Source of the DNA: Microbacterium oxydans
GTDB taxonomy: Bacteria > Actinomycetota > Actinomycetes > Actinomycetales > Microbacteriaceae
Length of the DNA stretch: 64,000 bases
Reading direction: 5' to 3'
Assembly: GCF_026559675.1 (NCBI RefSeq)
Contig: NZ_CP092891.1
Span: forward strand, 2,728,001-2,792,000
Part shown: piece after piece, positions 42,969 to 51,683 of the stretch
How positions within the stretch are numbered: position 1 is the first letter of the stretch
How the letters are laid out: each line of letters opens with the position of its first letter
Program-made: the position numbers and the translations under genes
The notes under the pieces: model-generated
What the model was told of the DNA's origin: nothing
The model's input: only the letters and a program-made list of their open reading frames with translations
Database searches by the model: none

Positions 42969-45530
42969 ATGCCCCAAAAGAATCGCACGGTGAGAGGCGT
43001 GCTCGGCGGTCTCGTCGGGCTCGTCGGCCTGAGCGCCGTAGCCGGTCTCCTGGTCACTGCCAGCGTCACCCCCGTCCTCGCGATGACCGGTCTCGCAGGC
43101 ACCCAGGCGCTCACCCTCTTCGACGAGCTCCCCGAGGTTCTCAAGGTGAACGCCCCCATGGAGCAGTCCACCATCTACGCGACCGATCCGGACGGCAAGC
43201 CCGTCGCCCTCGCGTCGTTCTACGAGCAGAACCGCGTCCCGGTGAAGTACGACGAGGTCTCCCCGGTGCTGTACGACGCGATCCTCTCCAGTGAGGACAA
43301 GAGCTTCTACAGCCACGGCGGTGTCAACCTCGGCGCGACCGTGAAGGCGCTCGTCGACAACGTGCGCGGCACGTCCAGCCGTGGCGCCTCGACGATCAGC
43401 CAGCAGTTCGTGAAGAACGTGCGCATCCAGGAGTGCGAGCAGAAGGTCGACACGACCTCCGACACGTATACCGAAGAACTCCGCAAGTGCTGGGAAGACG
43501 CCACCAACGCCGACGGCGTCGACGGCATCGAGCGCAAGCTGCAGGAGATGCGGTACGCGATCCAGATCGAGAAGGACTACTCGAAGAACGAGATCCTGCT
43601 CGGCTACCTCAACATCGCCAACTTCGGCGGCACCGTCTACGGCATCGAAGCCGCGGCCCGGTACTACTTCTCGACGACCGCGGCGAAGCTGACCGTCGTC
43701 CAGGCCGCGACGCTGGCCGGCATCGTGCAGAACCCGAACACGTACCGCATCGACCTGCCCGAGGGCACCTGGACGGACAAGGCGGGCGTCGCGCACAACA
43801 CCGCGGAGGACGGGTTCAAGGACACCCTCGACCGTCGTGACTACGTGCTCTACCGCATGCTCGACGACGGCAAGATCACCAAGGCCCAGTACGAAGAGGC
43901 CAAGGCCACCCCGATCACGCCCGCGATCAAGCGTCCGACGCAGGGCTGCGCGGCGGCCGGGACGAACGCCTACTTCTGCCAGTACGTGAAGTCCATCGTC
44001 GAGAACGACGAGGCCTTCGGCGCCACGCCGCAGGATCGTCGCGACCTGCTGCGCCGCGGCGGCCTCAAGATCTACACGTCGCTCGACCTGCGCATCCAGA
44101 CCCCTGCGGCCCAGGAGATGGCCAACGTGGTCCCCGCGAACTTCGACAACAAGTACTTCGGCGCCGCGGGTGTGTCGATCGAGGTCGGCACCGGCCGCAT
44201 CCTCTCGATCACCCAGAACACCAAGTTCGCCGAGACGCCGACGAAGGACCAGGCGTACTCGTCTCTGGTCTTCGCGGGCGACCAGAAGAACGGCAACTCC
44301 GGTGGCTTCCAGGTGGGGTCGACGTACAAGCTGTTCACGCTGATCGACTGGCTCGAGAAGGGCCACTCCGTACGTGAGGTGCTGAACGGGCGCGTGTCGA
44401 CCGACCTGAAGATCCCCGTGTGCGAGGTCCCCCAGTCGACCAACACGCAGAAGATCGGCAACTTCGGACGCGGCGGCGGCTACACCGCGAGCGTCATGGA
44501 CTTCACCCGTCAGTCGCTCAACAGCGGGTACTTCGCCATGGCGGCGAAGCTCGACGTCTGCGACATCAACAAGGTCGCCGACAAGATGGGCGTGACCCTC
44601 GCCAGCGGGAAGAAGGTCACGGAGGAGAACGTGCCCTACGACGTGCTCGGGCCGAAGAACATCTCCCCGATCGCGATGGCGAACGCCTACGCCACGGTCG
44701 CCAGCGGCGGCAAGTACTGCACGCCCCGCGCGATCGACAAGGTGATCGATCCCTCCGGCGCCGAGCGTCCGCTCCCCAAGTCCAGCTGCACCGAGGGCGT
44801 GCTGACCAAGGAGGTCGCGGCCACGGCGGCGTACGCGCTGCAGGGCGTGATGGACGGCGGCACCGGAAACAAGGCCAACCCGTACGACGGCACTCCCCTC
44901 ATCGGCAAGACCGGTACGCACGACCTGTGGTCGACGATGATGATCGAGTCCAGCACCAAGGTCGCGACCGCGATCTGGGCCGGCCGCTCGAACGGTAACC
45001 ACGACAACGTCTTCAACGTCTGGACCGGTTCCCACCTGCTCAACGAGGTGCGGTATCCGCTCGCCAGGGCCGCGCAGCATGCGGCGAACCTGGCCTACCC
45101 GGGCGATGCCTTCCCCCGGCCGGACGACAGGCTCATCCGCCAGGTGATGACCGACGTGCCGAACGTCGTGGGCAAGACCATGGCCGAGGCGCGGTCGATC
45201 CTGGAGAACGCCGGCTTCTCCGTCTCCGAGGGCGCCGCCGTCGACAGCGACCAGCCGACGGACATCGTCGTGGCCCAGGATCCCTCCGGCCAGACCGCCG
45301 GGGGCTCGACAATCACTATCTCGCCCAGCAACGGCCAGGGCACGACGGTTCCCGCGGATCTCGTCGGGATGTCGAGAGCCCAGGCGGCCGCCGCCCTCGG
45401 GGGTGCCGGCTTCGCCTCGGTGAACTTCGACAACTCCTGCAATCCACCGGAATCCGTCGTGAGCTCGACGAACCCGGCACCAGGCTCTGCGGCCAAGAAG
45501 TCCACCGCCGTGAGCGTGACATGCGAGTAG
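42969..45530 (+). CDS. ponA2: Class A penicillin-binding protein with PASTA domains (PonA2)
   Basis: 853 residues. An N-terminal membrane anchor is followed by the GT51 glycosyltransferase with SSEDKSFYSHGGVNLG and STISQQFVKN. The transpeptidase has STYK (catalytic Ser, GSTYKLFTL), SLN (QSLNSGYFAM) and KTG (GKTGTHDLW). Two PASTA domains end the protein: PNVVGKTMAEARSILENAGF and PADLVGMSRAQAAAALGGAGF, which sense peptidoglycan or beta-lactams. It overlaps the metallophosphoesterase gene by 10 bases, the ponA2 arrangement of Mycobacterium. Confidence 0.95.
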   Translation: MPQKNRTVRGVLGGLVGLVGLSAVAGLLVTASVTPVLAMTGLAGTQALTLFDELPEVLKVNAPMEQSTIYATDPDGKPVALASFYEQNRVPVKYDEVSPVLYDAILSSEDKSFYSHGGVNLGATVKALVDNVRGTSSRGASTISQQFVKNVRIQECEQKVDTTSDTYTEELRKCWEDATNADGVDGIERKLQEMRYAIQIEKDYSKNEILLGYLNIANFGGTVYGIEAAARYYFSTTAAKLTVVQAATLAGIVQNPNTYRIDLPEGTWTDKAGVAHNTAEDGFKDTLDRRDYVLYRMLDDGKITKAQYEEAKATPITPAIKRPTQGCAAAGTNAYFCQYVKSIVENDEAFGATPQDRRDLLRRGGLKIYTSLDLRIQTPAAQEMANVVPANFDNKYFGAAGVSIEVGTGRILSITQNTKFAETPTKDQAYSSLVFAGDQKNGNSGGFQVGSTYKLFTLIDWLEKGHSVREVLNGRVSTDLKIPVCEVPQSTNTQKIGNFGRGGGYTASVMDFTRQSLNSGYFAMAAKLDVCDINKVADKMGVTLASGKKVTEENVPYDVLGPKNISPIAMANAYATVASGGKYCTPRAIDKVIDPSGAERPLPKSSCTEGVLTKEVAATAAYALQGVMDGGTGNKANPYDGTPLIGKTGTHDLWSTMMIESSTKVATAIWAGRSNGNHDNVFNVWTGSHLLNEVRYPLARAAQHAANLAYPGDAFPRPDDRLIRQVMTDVPNVVGKTMAEARSILENAGFSVSEGAAVDSDQPTDIVVAQDPSGQTAGGSTITISPSNGQGTTVPADLVGMSRAQAAAALGGAGFASVNFDNSCNPPESVVSSTNPAPGSAAKKSTAVSVTCE

Positions 45531-46462
45531 GCGCACACCGCGCGCCACACCCGGCCCTCATCGCGCTCGGCGCGGTGGGGGCCGCCGGCGTCGCCGCGGC
45601 GACCTGGGGGATCGGCATCGAACGGTACCTGTTCACGGTGCGCGAGGTCAGCGCCGCGGCACTTCCCTCCGGCGCCGCTCCCCTGCGCATCCTGCACATC
45701 TCGGACGCGCACATGGCGCCGTGGCAGCACCGCAAGCAGGACTGGCTGGCGTCGCTCGCGGAGCTGCGGCCGGATCTCATCGTCAACACCGGCGACAACC
45801 TCGGACACGCGAACGGACTGGACGGCATCCGCCGGGCCTTCGAGCCTCTCGCGGGCATCCCCGGCGTCTTCGTGCACGGCTCGAACGACGTCACCGCACC
45901 CTCGCCGCGGAACCCGCTCCGCTACTTCCTCGGACCGTCGAAGAAGCACCACGAGCCCGAGCTCCTCGACACCGAGGCGATGGATCGCCACTTCACCGAC
46001 GATCTGGGCTGGACCAGCCTGAACAACGCGGCCGCGCGACTCACGATCGCCGGTTCCCCCGTCGACCTCTTCGGTGTGAACGACGCCCACCGCGACTGGG
46101 ACCGCCTCGACGTGCTGCCTGCGGCGATCGACGGGCTCGGTCCGCGCGATGCCTCCACTCCGGTGCTGGGCGTCACCCACGCGCCCTATCAGCGGGTGCT
46201 CAATGGATTCACGGACCTGGGTGCCGACGCGATCCTCGGCGGTCACACGCACGGCGGACAGGTCTGCCTCCCCGGATACGGTGCCCTCGTCGCGAACTGC
46301 GACATCCCCCTCAAGCAGGCCAAGGGCCTCAGCACCTGGTCGCACGGCGGCCGGACGGTGCCGCTCAACGTCAGCGCGGGGTGCGGGCACTCGATCTACG
46401 CGCCGGTGCGCTTCGCCTGCCGGCCCGAGGCGACGCTGCTCACGCTGACCGCACGGAACTGA
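45521..46462 (+). CDS. Metallophosphoesterase
   Basis: A 313-residue calcineurin-like phosphoesterase. Metal motifs: ILHISDAHM (DxH, about 56-64), NTGDNL (GDN), HGSNDV (GND form), THAP, and GGHTHGGQVC (GHxH). An N-terminal hydrophobic segment (LIALGAVGAAGVAAATWGI) makes membrane attachment likely. Substrate unknown. It starts within the last codons of ponA2 (overlap 10 bases), which is the same in mycobacteria and implies a cell-envelope role. Confidence 0.88.
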   Translation: MRVGAHRAPHPALIALGAVGAAGVAAATWGIGIERYLFTVREVSAAALPSGAAPLRILHISDAHMAPWQHRKQDWLASLAELRPDLIVNTGDNLGHANGLDGIRRAFEPLAGIPGVFVHGSNDVTAPSPRNPLRYFLGPSKKHHEPELLDTEAMDRHFTDDLGWTSLNNAAARLTIAGSPVDLFGVNDAHRDWDRLDVLPAAIDGLGPRDASTPVLGVTHAPYQRVLNGFTDLGADAILGGHTHGGQVCLPGYGALVANCDIPLKQAKGLSTWSHGGRTVPLNVSAGCGHSIYAPVRFACRPEATLLTLTARN

Positions 46463-46518
46463 TCCTCGCCTCGATTCGGCGCACGGAGCATTTCCCTGTA
46501 GACTCGGAGGGTTGCAAA

Positions 46519-46596
<78 letters not shown>

Positions 46597-46604
46597 TGAC
46601 ACCG

Positions 46605-46630
46605 GAAGGCCGCCCTCAGGGGCGGCCTTC
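46605..46630 (+). terminator. Terminator after tRNA-Pro
   Basis: GAAGGCCGCCC at 46605-46615 pairs with GGGCGGCCTTC at 46620-46630 across a 4-base loop, 10 bases after CCA. Confidence 0.8.
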
Positions 46631-46661
46631 TCTGTATCGGGATCGTGCACGAAGGGAACGC

Positions 46662-47138
46662 ATGGGCTCTCTGCTCCCGCCGCCGCGCCACCGCACGCGC
46701 GTCTGGGCCCTCGCCCTCGGCATCCCCTTCCTCGCCGGCCTCGCCGCGCTCACGCTCACTCCCTCGCGCGTCGAGGATGCCATGCCGAATCTGCTGGACC
46801 TCGTCCTCGGCGCCGCGCATCGACTCGGCTGGGCCTCGCTCGACTTCACGCGTCTCGAGATCATCGCGAACGTCCTCGTGTTCGTCCCGGTGGGCATCCT
46901 CGCCTTCATCCTGCTCCCCCGTCGGCTCTGGGTGCTCTCACTCCTCGTCGGGCCCCTGCTGTCCCTGGCGATCGAGACGGCGCAGCGCGTCGCGCTCCCC
47001 CACCGGGCGGCCACCGTGACCGATGTGGTGGCGAACTCCGCCGGCGCCCTGCTCGGCGTCTTCCTCGCCGTGCTCTGCACCCTGCTGCTCGCCCCACGCG
47101 CCTCGCGGCGCCGACCTCCTAGGCTGGAGACATCATGA
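46662..47138 (+). CDS. VanZ-family membrane protein
   Basis: 158 residues. Four hydrophobic segments: WALALGIPFLAGLAALTLTP, IIANVLVFVPVGILAFILLP, LWVLSLLVGPLLSLAIETAQ and a C-terminal SAGALLGVFLAVLCTLLLAP. The family signature is IETAQRVALPHRAATVTDVVAN. Function of VanZ proteins is unclear (teicoplanin resistance or phospholipid-related). Start at ATG 46662 with GAAGGGAAC upstream. It overlaps the HAD gene by ATGA. Confidence 0.82.
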   Translation: MGSLLPPPRHRTRVWALALGIPFLAGLAALTLTPSRVEDAMPNLLDLVLGAAHRLGWASLDFTRLEIIANVLVFVPVGILAFILLPRRLWVLSLLVGPLLSLAIETAQRVALPHRAATVTDVVANSAGALLGVFLAVLCTLLLAPRASRRRPPRLETS

Positions 47139-47890
47139 CCGCGCCTGCTCTCGTCGCCTTCGACCTCGATGACACCCTCGCCCCGTCCAAGGGCCCGATC
47201 GACCCTCGCATCGCCGACCTGCTGCGGGCTCTGCTGCGCGCGGTCGACGTCGCGATCATCTCGGGCGGCAACGAGGCGCAGTTCCGGTCCCAGGTGATCG
47301 CGCAGCTCGGAGACGCGGATCCTGCCGACCTCGCCCGCCTGCACCTGCTGCCCACCTGCGGCACCCGCTACCTGCGCTACGACGGCACGGACTTCGTCGC
47401 GGTGTACGCGCACGACCTCAGCGAACACGACAAGACCGCCGCGCTCACCGCCCTGCGGGAAGAGGCCGAGCGCCTCGGACTGTGGGAGGCCGAGCCGTGG
47501 GGAGAGATCCTCGAGGACCGCGGCTCGCAGATCACCTTCTCCGCGCTGGGCCAGCGCGCCCCGCGCGACGCGAAGCACGACTGGGACCCCTCCGGCGCGA
47601 AGCGCGGCGCCCTGCGTGACGCCGTCGCCGCGCGGCTGCCCGGCCTCGAGGTGCGCTCGGGCGGATCGACGTCGATCGACATCACCCAGGCCGGCATCGA
47701 CAAGGCCTTCGGGATGCGGCAGCTCGCCGAGAGCACCGGCATCGCCCTCACCGACATGCTCTTCTACGGCGACCGCCTCGACGAAGGCGGCAACGACTAC
47801 CCGGTCCTCGCCATCGGCGTCCCCTCGATCGCGGTCGACGGCTGGGAAGACACCGCCGACAAGCTCGACACCCTCCTCCCGACGCTCTGA
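47135..47890 (+). CDS. HAD-IIB phosphatase, phosphomannomutase-like
   Basis: 251 residues. HAD motif I is FDLDDTLAPSK (about 9-19), motif II ISGGNEAQF, and motif IV GDRLDEGGNDYPV (Asp residues). The middle cap contains GSQITFSALGQRAPRDAKH and GGSTSIDITQAGIDKAFG, similar to eukaryotic-type phosphomannomutase/HAD-IIB. Substrate specificity cannot be fixed. It is coupled to vanZ by ATGA overlap and is followed by the DUF1295 gene after 59 bases. Confidence 0.84.
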   Translation: MTAPALVAFDLDDTLAPSKGPIDPRIADLLRALLRAVDVAIISGGNEAQFRSQVIAQLGDADPADLARLHLLPTCGTRYLRYDGTDFVAVYAHDLSEHDKTAALTALREEAERLGLWEAEPWGEILEDRGSQITFSALGQRAPRDAKHDWDPSGAKRGALRDAVAARLPGLEVRSGGSTSIDITQAGIDKAFGMRQLAESTGIALTDMLFYGDRLDEGGNDYPVLAIGVPSIAVDGWEDTADKLDTLLPTL

Positions 47891-47949
47891 GGCGCGCGCC
47901 GCAACACGCGGAGCAGCGCCATGTCGCCGCGGGGCCCTAGCATGGCATC

Positions 47950-48792
47950 ATGGATGCCCTCCTGATCGTCATCACCGTCGCCGCGGTCGCCAGCGCCGCG
48001 TGCTGGGTCCTCTCTCTGATCACCCGCGACACCTCCTGGGTCGACCGCGCCTGGTCGATCGTCCCGGTGGCCTACGTCTGGATCTTCGTCGCCGGCGCCT
48101 TCGCGAACGGTGACGGATCCGTCCGCGTGGTGCTGATGGGAGTGCTCGCGACCGCTTGGGGAGCCCGGCTGACCTTCAACTTCGCGCGCAAGGGCGGCTA
48201 CACCGGCATGGAGGACTACCGGTGGGCGATCCTGCGGAAGCGGATGCGGCCGTGGCAGTTCCAGATCTTCAACGTGCTGTTCATCGTCGGCTATCAGATG
48301 ACGCTGCTGGTGCTGATCACCCTGCCGGCGCTGATCGCCGCGCAGAACCCCTCCGCGCTCACCGGATGGGATGCGCTGTTCGTGGCGGTGTTCCTGGCCT
48401 TCCTGTTGGGCGAGACCATCGCCGACCAGCAGCAGTGGGTATTCCACCAGCGCAAGAAGAAAGCCGGTGGCACTCTCGCACCCGGCTTCGCGACCACCGG
48501 CCTGTTCCGCTACAGCCGCCACCCGAACTTCTTCTTCGAGCAGGCGCAGTGGTGGGCGTTCTACGCGCTCGGCGCCACCGCCGCGGTGGCCGGAGGCGCC
48601 GGGGTGATCGGCGGCGTGCTGAATCCGACCATCATCGGCCCGGCGCTGCTGACCGTGCTGTTCATCGGCTCGACGATCTTCACGGAGTCGATCACCGCGT
48701 CGAAGTACCCGGCCTATGCCGAGTACCGGCGCACGACGTCCATGCTGATCCCCTGGCCGCCGCGCACCCGTGCCGTGGCCCCGCAGTCCTGA
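47950..48792 (+). CDS. DUF1295 membrane protein (steroid 5-alpha-reductase-like)
   Basis: 280 residues, several hydrophobic helices including LLIVITVAAVASAACWVLSLI. The C-terminal signature GLFRYSRHPNFFFEQAQWW and EYRRTTSMLIPWPP is shared by DUF1295 and isoprenylcysteine methyltransferase-like folds. The substrate, perhaps a lipid or steroid-like alkene, is unknown. It is convergent with lldD. Confidence 0.85.
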   Translation: MDALLIVITVAAVASAACWVLSLITRDTSWVDRAWSIVPVAYVWIFVAGAFANGDGSVRVVLMGVLATAWGARLTFNFARKGGYTGMEDYRWAILRKRMRPWQFQIFNVLFIVGYQMTLLVLITLPALIAAQNPSALTGWDALFVAVFLAFLLGETIADQQQWVFHQRKKKAGGTLAPGFATTGLFRYSRHPNFFFEQAQWWAFYALGATAAVAGGAGVIGGVLNPTIIGPALLTVLFIGSTIFTESITASKYPAYAEYRRTTSMLIPWPPRTRAVAPQS

Positions 48793-48834
48793 CCGCGGGC
48801 GGGGCGCCGTCCGGCACGGGCGCAGCGGGCGTGC

Positions 48835-50094
48835 TCAGCGCGTGCGGGCCTCGGCGGCCGCGCGCGACACGGGCACCAGGCGCGTGAGCTGGGTCACGTG
48901 TCCCGGCTCGAGCTCGGCGAGCGAGGCCACCCCGAGCAGACGCATGGTGCGCTCGATCTCGCTGCGCAGGATCGCGATCGTGCGGTCGACGCCCTGGCGT
49001 CCCCCGGCCATCAGGCCGTAGAGGTAGGCGCGCCCGATCAGGGTGAAGTCCGCTCCCAGCGCCACGGCGGCGACGATGTCGGCACCGTTCATGATGCCGG
49101 TGTCGATCATCACCGTGAAGTCGTCGCCGACCGCTCGACGCACCTCGGGCAGCAGGTGGAAGGGGATCGGTGCCCGGTCGAGCTGACGTCCGCCGTGGTT
49201 CGAGAGCACGATGCCGTCCACGCCGGCGTCGCGCAGACGCACCGAGTCCTCGACGTTCTGGACGCCCTTGATGACGATCTTGCCGGGCCACAGGCCGCGG
49301 ATGACCTCGAGGTCGTCGTAGCTGATCGTGGGGTCCATCGCCGCATCCAGCAGCTCTCCCACCGTGCCGCCGGTGGTGCTCAGCGATGCGAACTCGAGCT
49401 TGGGCGTGGTGAGGAAGTCGAACCACCACCACGGACGCGGGATCGCGTTGATGATGGTGCCGAGGGTGAGCTGCGGCGGGATGCTGAATCCGTTGCGCTT
49501 GTCCCGCAGACGCGCGCCCGCGACGGGGGTGTCCACCGTGAACTGCAGGGTGTCGAAGCCCGCGGCCGCCGCGCGACGGGTGAGCTCGTAGGAGATCTCG
49601 CGATCGCGCATGACGTAGAGCTGGAACCAGTTGCGTCCGTGCGGGTTGGCGGCCTTCACGCCCTCGATCGAGGTGGTGCCGAGCGTCGAGAGGGTGAACG
49701 GGATGCCGGCGGCTGCCGCGGCTCCGGCGCCCGCGGTCTCCCCCTCGGTCTGCATCAGACGCGTGAACCCGGTGGGGGCGATGCCGAACGGCAGGGCGGA
49801 CGGCCCTCCGAGGATCTCGACGCTCGTGTCGACGGTCGGCGCCGGACGCAGGATGCCGGGGTGGAACTCCACATCCTGGAACGCCTGGCGTGCGCGGGTG
49901 AGGGACAGCTCCCCCTCGGCGGCGCCGTCGGTGTAATCGAAGGCGGCCTTCGGCGTGCGGCGCTTGGCGATCAGGCGCAGGTCGTCGATCGTGAGCGCGG
50001 CGTCGAGGCGGCGCTTGCGTCCGTCGAGCTCGGGCTTCTTGAACTTCATGAGCTCGAGGAGCTCGACGGGATTGGGGAGCTGGCGCTGCACCAT
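48835..50094 (-). CDS. lldD: FMN-dependent alpha-hydroxy-acid dehydrogenase (L-lactate dehydrogenase)
   Basis: A 419-residue FMN enzyme that oxidises L-lactate, passing electrons to the respiratory chain or oxygen. The active-site histidine and arginine are in [15 protein letters not shown]; the FMN segments are [39 protein letters not shown], and [32 protein letters not shown]. Start [13 protein letters not shown] at 50094. The lldR repressor gene is 10 bases upstream on the same strand, and the pair shares a promoter with two operators. Confidence 0.92.
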   Translation of the reverse strand: MVQRQLPNPVELLELMKFKKPELDGRKRRLDAALTIDDLRLIAKRRTPKAAFDYTDGAAEGELSLTRARQAFQDVEFHPGILRPAPTVDTSVEILGGPSALPFGIAPTGFTRLMQTEGETAGAGAAAAAGIPFTLSTLGTTSIEGVKAANPHGRNWFQLYVMRDREISYELTRRAAAAGFDTLQFTVDTPVAGARLRDKRNGFSIPPQLTLGTIINAIPRPWWWFDFLTTPKLEFASLSTTGGTVGELLDAAMDPTISYDDLEVIRGLWPGKIVIKGVQNVEDSVRLRDAGVDGIVLSNHGGRQLDRAPIPFHLLPEVRRAVGDDFTVMIDTGIMNGADIVAAVALGADFTLIGRAYLYGLMAGGRQGVDRTIAILRSEIERTMRLLGVASLAELEPGHVTQLTRLVPVSRAAAEARTR

Positions 50095-50104
50095 GATGTG
50101 CCTC

Positions 50105-50827
50105 TCAGTTCGGGGAGGGGATGTCACGGGTGAGCCCCGTGGACGTGTAGTAGCCGGTGATGTGGGAGTGCACCCGGGCGCGGGCCGCATCGACATCCCC
50201 GGCCTCGATCGCGGCGACCAGCGCGCGGTGCTCGGCACGGAGACGAGCGGCCATCGACTCCCAGTCCGGGATCACGGCGACCCCCGCCTGCACGTAGGAC
50301 TCGATCGAGGAGCGCAGTCCGGCCATCATCGCGGCGATGACCGTGTTGCCGCTGGCCTCCGCGAGCGAGAGGTGCAGCTGGGCGTCGAGCGCCAGGAACT
50401 CCGACGGCGCGAGACCGGGAGCGTCCATCGCCTCGAGCAGTTCGCGGGCGCGAGCCGTGTCGCGGTCGGATGCACCGGCCAGCGCGGCGACGACCGCGTC
50501 TTCGAGGACCAGACGGGTGCGCACCACATCGTCCAGCGGGAACCCCTGCGCCGCCACCTGGAGCCGGAGCAGTGCCGACATACCACCGGTGGGCGTGGCG
50601 ATGACGATGGCCCCGGACTGCGGGCCGGAGCCGGTCGCGGTGCGGATGAGCCCCATGACCTCGAGCACCCGGAACGCCTCCCGCACGCTGGAGCGCCCCA
50701 CGCCGAGGTCGGTCGCGAGATCACGCTCCGACGGCAGGCGATCCCCCGGGCCCAGACGGCCGTCGAGGAGATCGCGCTCGATGTGCTCGAGCACGAGTCG
50801 CCATGCACGTGCCGGCTGCTCCGCCAT
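50105..50827 (-). CDS. lldR: FadR-type GntR regulator (LldR)
   Basis: 240 residues. An N-terminal winged helix ([32 protein letters not shown], about 30-61) is followed by an all-helical FCD ligand domain with metal or carboxylate-binding residues in [17 protein letters not shown] and [15 protein letters not shown]. It precedes lldD, so lactate is the likely effector. Two palindromes TGGTCnGACCA fit the FadR-family operator form and flank its promoter, so it probably represses its own operon. Confidence 0.9.
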   Translation of the reverse strand: MAEQPARAWRLVLEHIERDLLDGRLGPGDRLPSERDLATDLGVGRSSVREAFRVLEVMGLIRTATGSGPQSGAIVIATPTGGMSALLRLQVAAQGFPLDDVVRTRLVLEDAVVAALAGASDRDTARARELLEAMDAPGLAPSEFLALDAQLHLSLAEASGNTVIAAMMAGLRSSIESYVQAGVAVIPDWESMAARLRAEHRALVAAIEAGDVDAARARVHSHITGYYTSTGLTRDIPSPN

Positions 50828-50835
50828 CGATCCTC

Positions 50836-50875
50836 CTGTGGTCTGACCACAGGTTACTCCGTGTGGTCAGACCAC
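50836..50875 (-). promoter_or_regulatory. lld promoter with twin LldR operators
   Basis: Two palindromes are present: CTGTGGTCTGACCACAG (50836-50852) and GTGGTCAGACCAC (50863-50875), centred 25 bases apart. On the minus strand TTGCGT (50879-50874) and TAACCT (50856-50851) with a 17-base spacer form a promoter. One operator is in the spacer and minus-35, the other at the minus-10 and start. This is classical operator placement for repression. Confidence 0.8.
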
Positions 50876-50894
50876 GCAAAACAGGAGTGACGAT

Positions 50895-51017
50895 GTTTCG
50901 TCCCGCTTCGCTCGCTCGACGACCGGGCTGGGTACGCCGGCGCGCGGCGACGAGCCGTCGCACCAGAAAACGCCCACGACCCGGTCGTCGAGCGCGGGCG
51001 CCGCGACGAGACGAAAC
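50895..51017. repeat. REP-like imperfect inverted repeat near tdk 3' end
   Basis: Left arm 50895-50928 (GTTTCGTCCCGCTTCGCTCG..., ending GACGACCGGGC) and right arm about 50978-51017 (GACCCGGTCGTCGAGCGCGGGC..., ending GAGACGAAAC) are imperfect complements with about 50 bases between. This resembles the dispersed GTCGAGCGAGCG-GAGACGAAAC family seen in Microbacterium and relatives. It ends 4 bases before the tdk stop and may also end tdk transcription. Confidence 0.65.
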
Positions 51018-51020
51018 CTC

Positions 51021-51674
51021 TCAGCCCAGGCGTCCGCCGGACTCCTCGAGGTAGCAGGTGCCGCAGAGCGACTCGTAGGTCGTCAGCTCGGGCGACGCCG
51101 ATCCGATCGCCCCCTCGTCGATCGCCACCTGGTCGCCGTCGAAGACGAACCGTCCGCCGACGACCCGACCGTTGAACACGGCCTTCCGTCCGCACCGGCA
51201 GATCGTCTTGAGCTCCTCCAGCGAGTGCGCGATCGCGAGGAGGCGCGCGGATCCGGGGAACGCGTGGGTGAGGAAGTCGTTGCGGATGCCGTAGGCCATC
51301 ACCGGGATGCCGTCCTCCACCGCGATGCGGAAGAGATCGTCGACCTGGCTCGGGGTGAGGAACTGCGCCTCGTCGATCAGCAGGCAGGCGACGTCGGTCG
51401 GGCCGCCGGGGAGCAGCTCGTCATCGGACGCGTGCTGCATGCGCTCCCGATGCTCGGCGAAGAGGACACGCGCATCGTCGTCCGGAGCGATGAGGAAGTC
51501 GACCTGGCGGGTGACGCCGAGTCGACTCTCGATCTCCGACGCGCCCTTGGTGTCGATCGCGGGCTTGGCGAGCAGGACGTGCTGACCGCGCTCCTCGTAG
51601 TTGTACGCGGCCTGCAGCAGAGCCGTCGACTTGCCGGAGTTCATCGCGCCGTAGCGGAAGTAGAGCTTCGCCAC
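51021..51674 (-). CDS. tdk: Thymidine kinase
   Basis: A 217-residue type II thymidine kinase. P-loop GAMNSGKST (about 8-16), Walker B-like LLIDEAQFLTPSQVDDL, the lasso segment near GYLRND-type GIRNDFLTHAFPGS, and a zinc finger with Cys pairs CRCGRK and CGTCY. It salvages thymidine to dTMP. It lies 9 bases downstream of mqo on the same strand. Length and order are normal. Confidence 0.95.
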   Translation of the reverse strand: MAKLYFRYGAMNSGKSTALLQAAYNYEERGQHVLLAKPAIDTKGASEIESRLGVTRQVDFLIAPDDDARVLFAEHRERMQHASDDELLPGGPTDVACLLIDEAQFLTPSQVDDLFRIAVEDGIPVMAYGIRNDFLTHAFPGSARLLAIAHSLEELKTICRCGRKAVFNGRVVGGRFVFDGDQVAIDEGAIGSASPELTTYESLCGTCYLEESGGRLG

Positions 51675-51683
51675 GGTGCGGCC

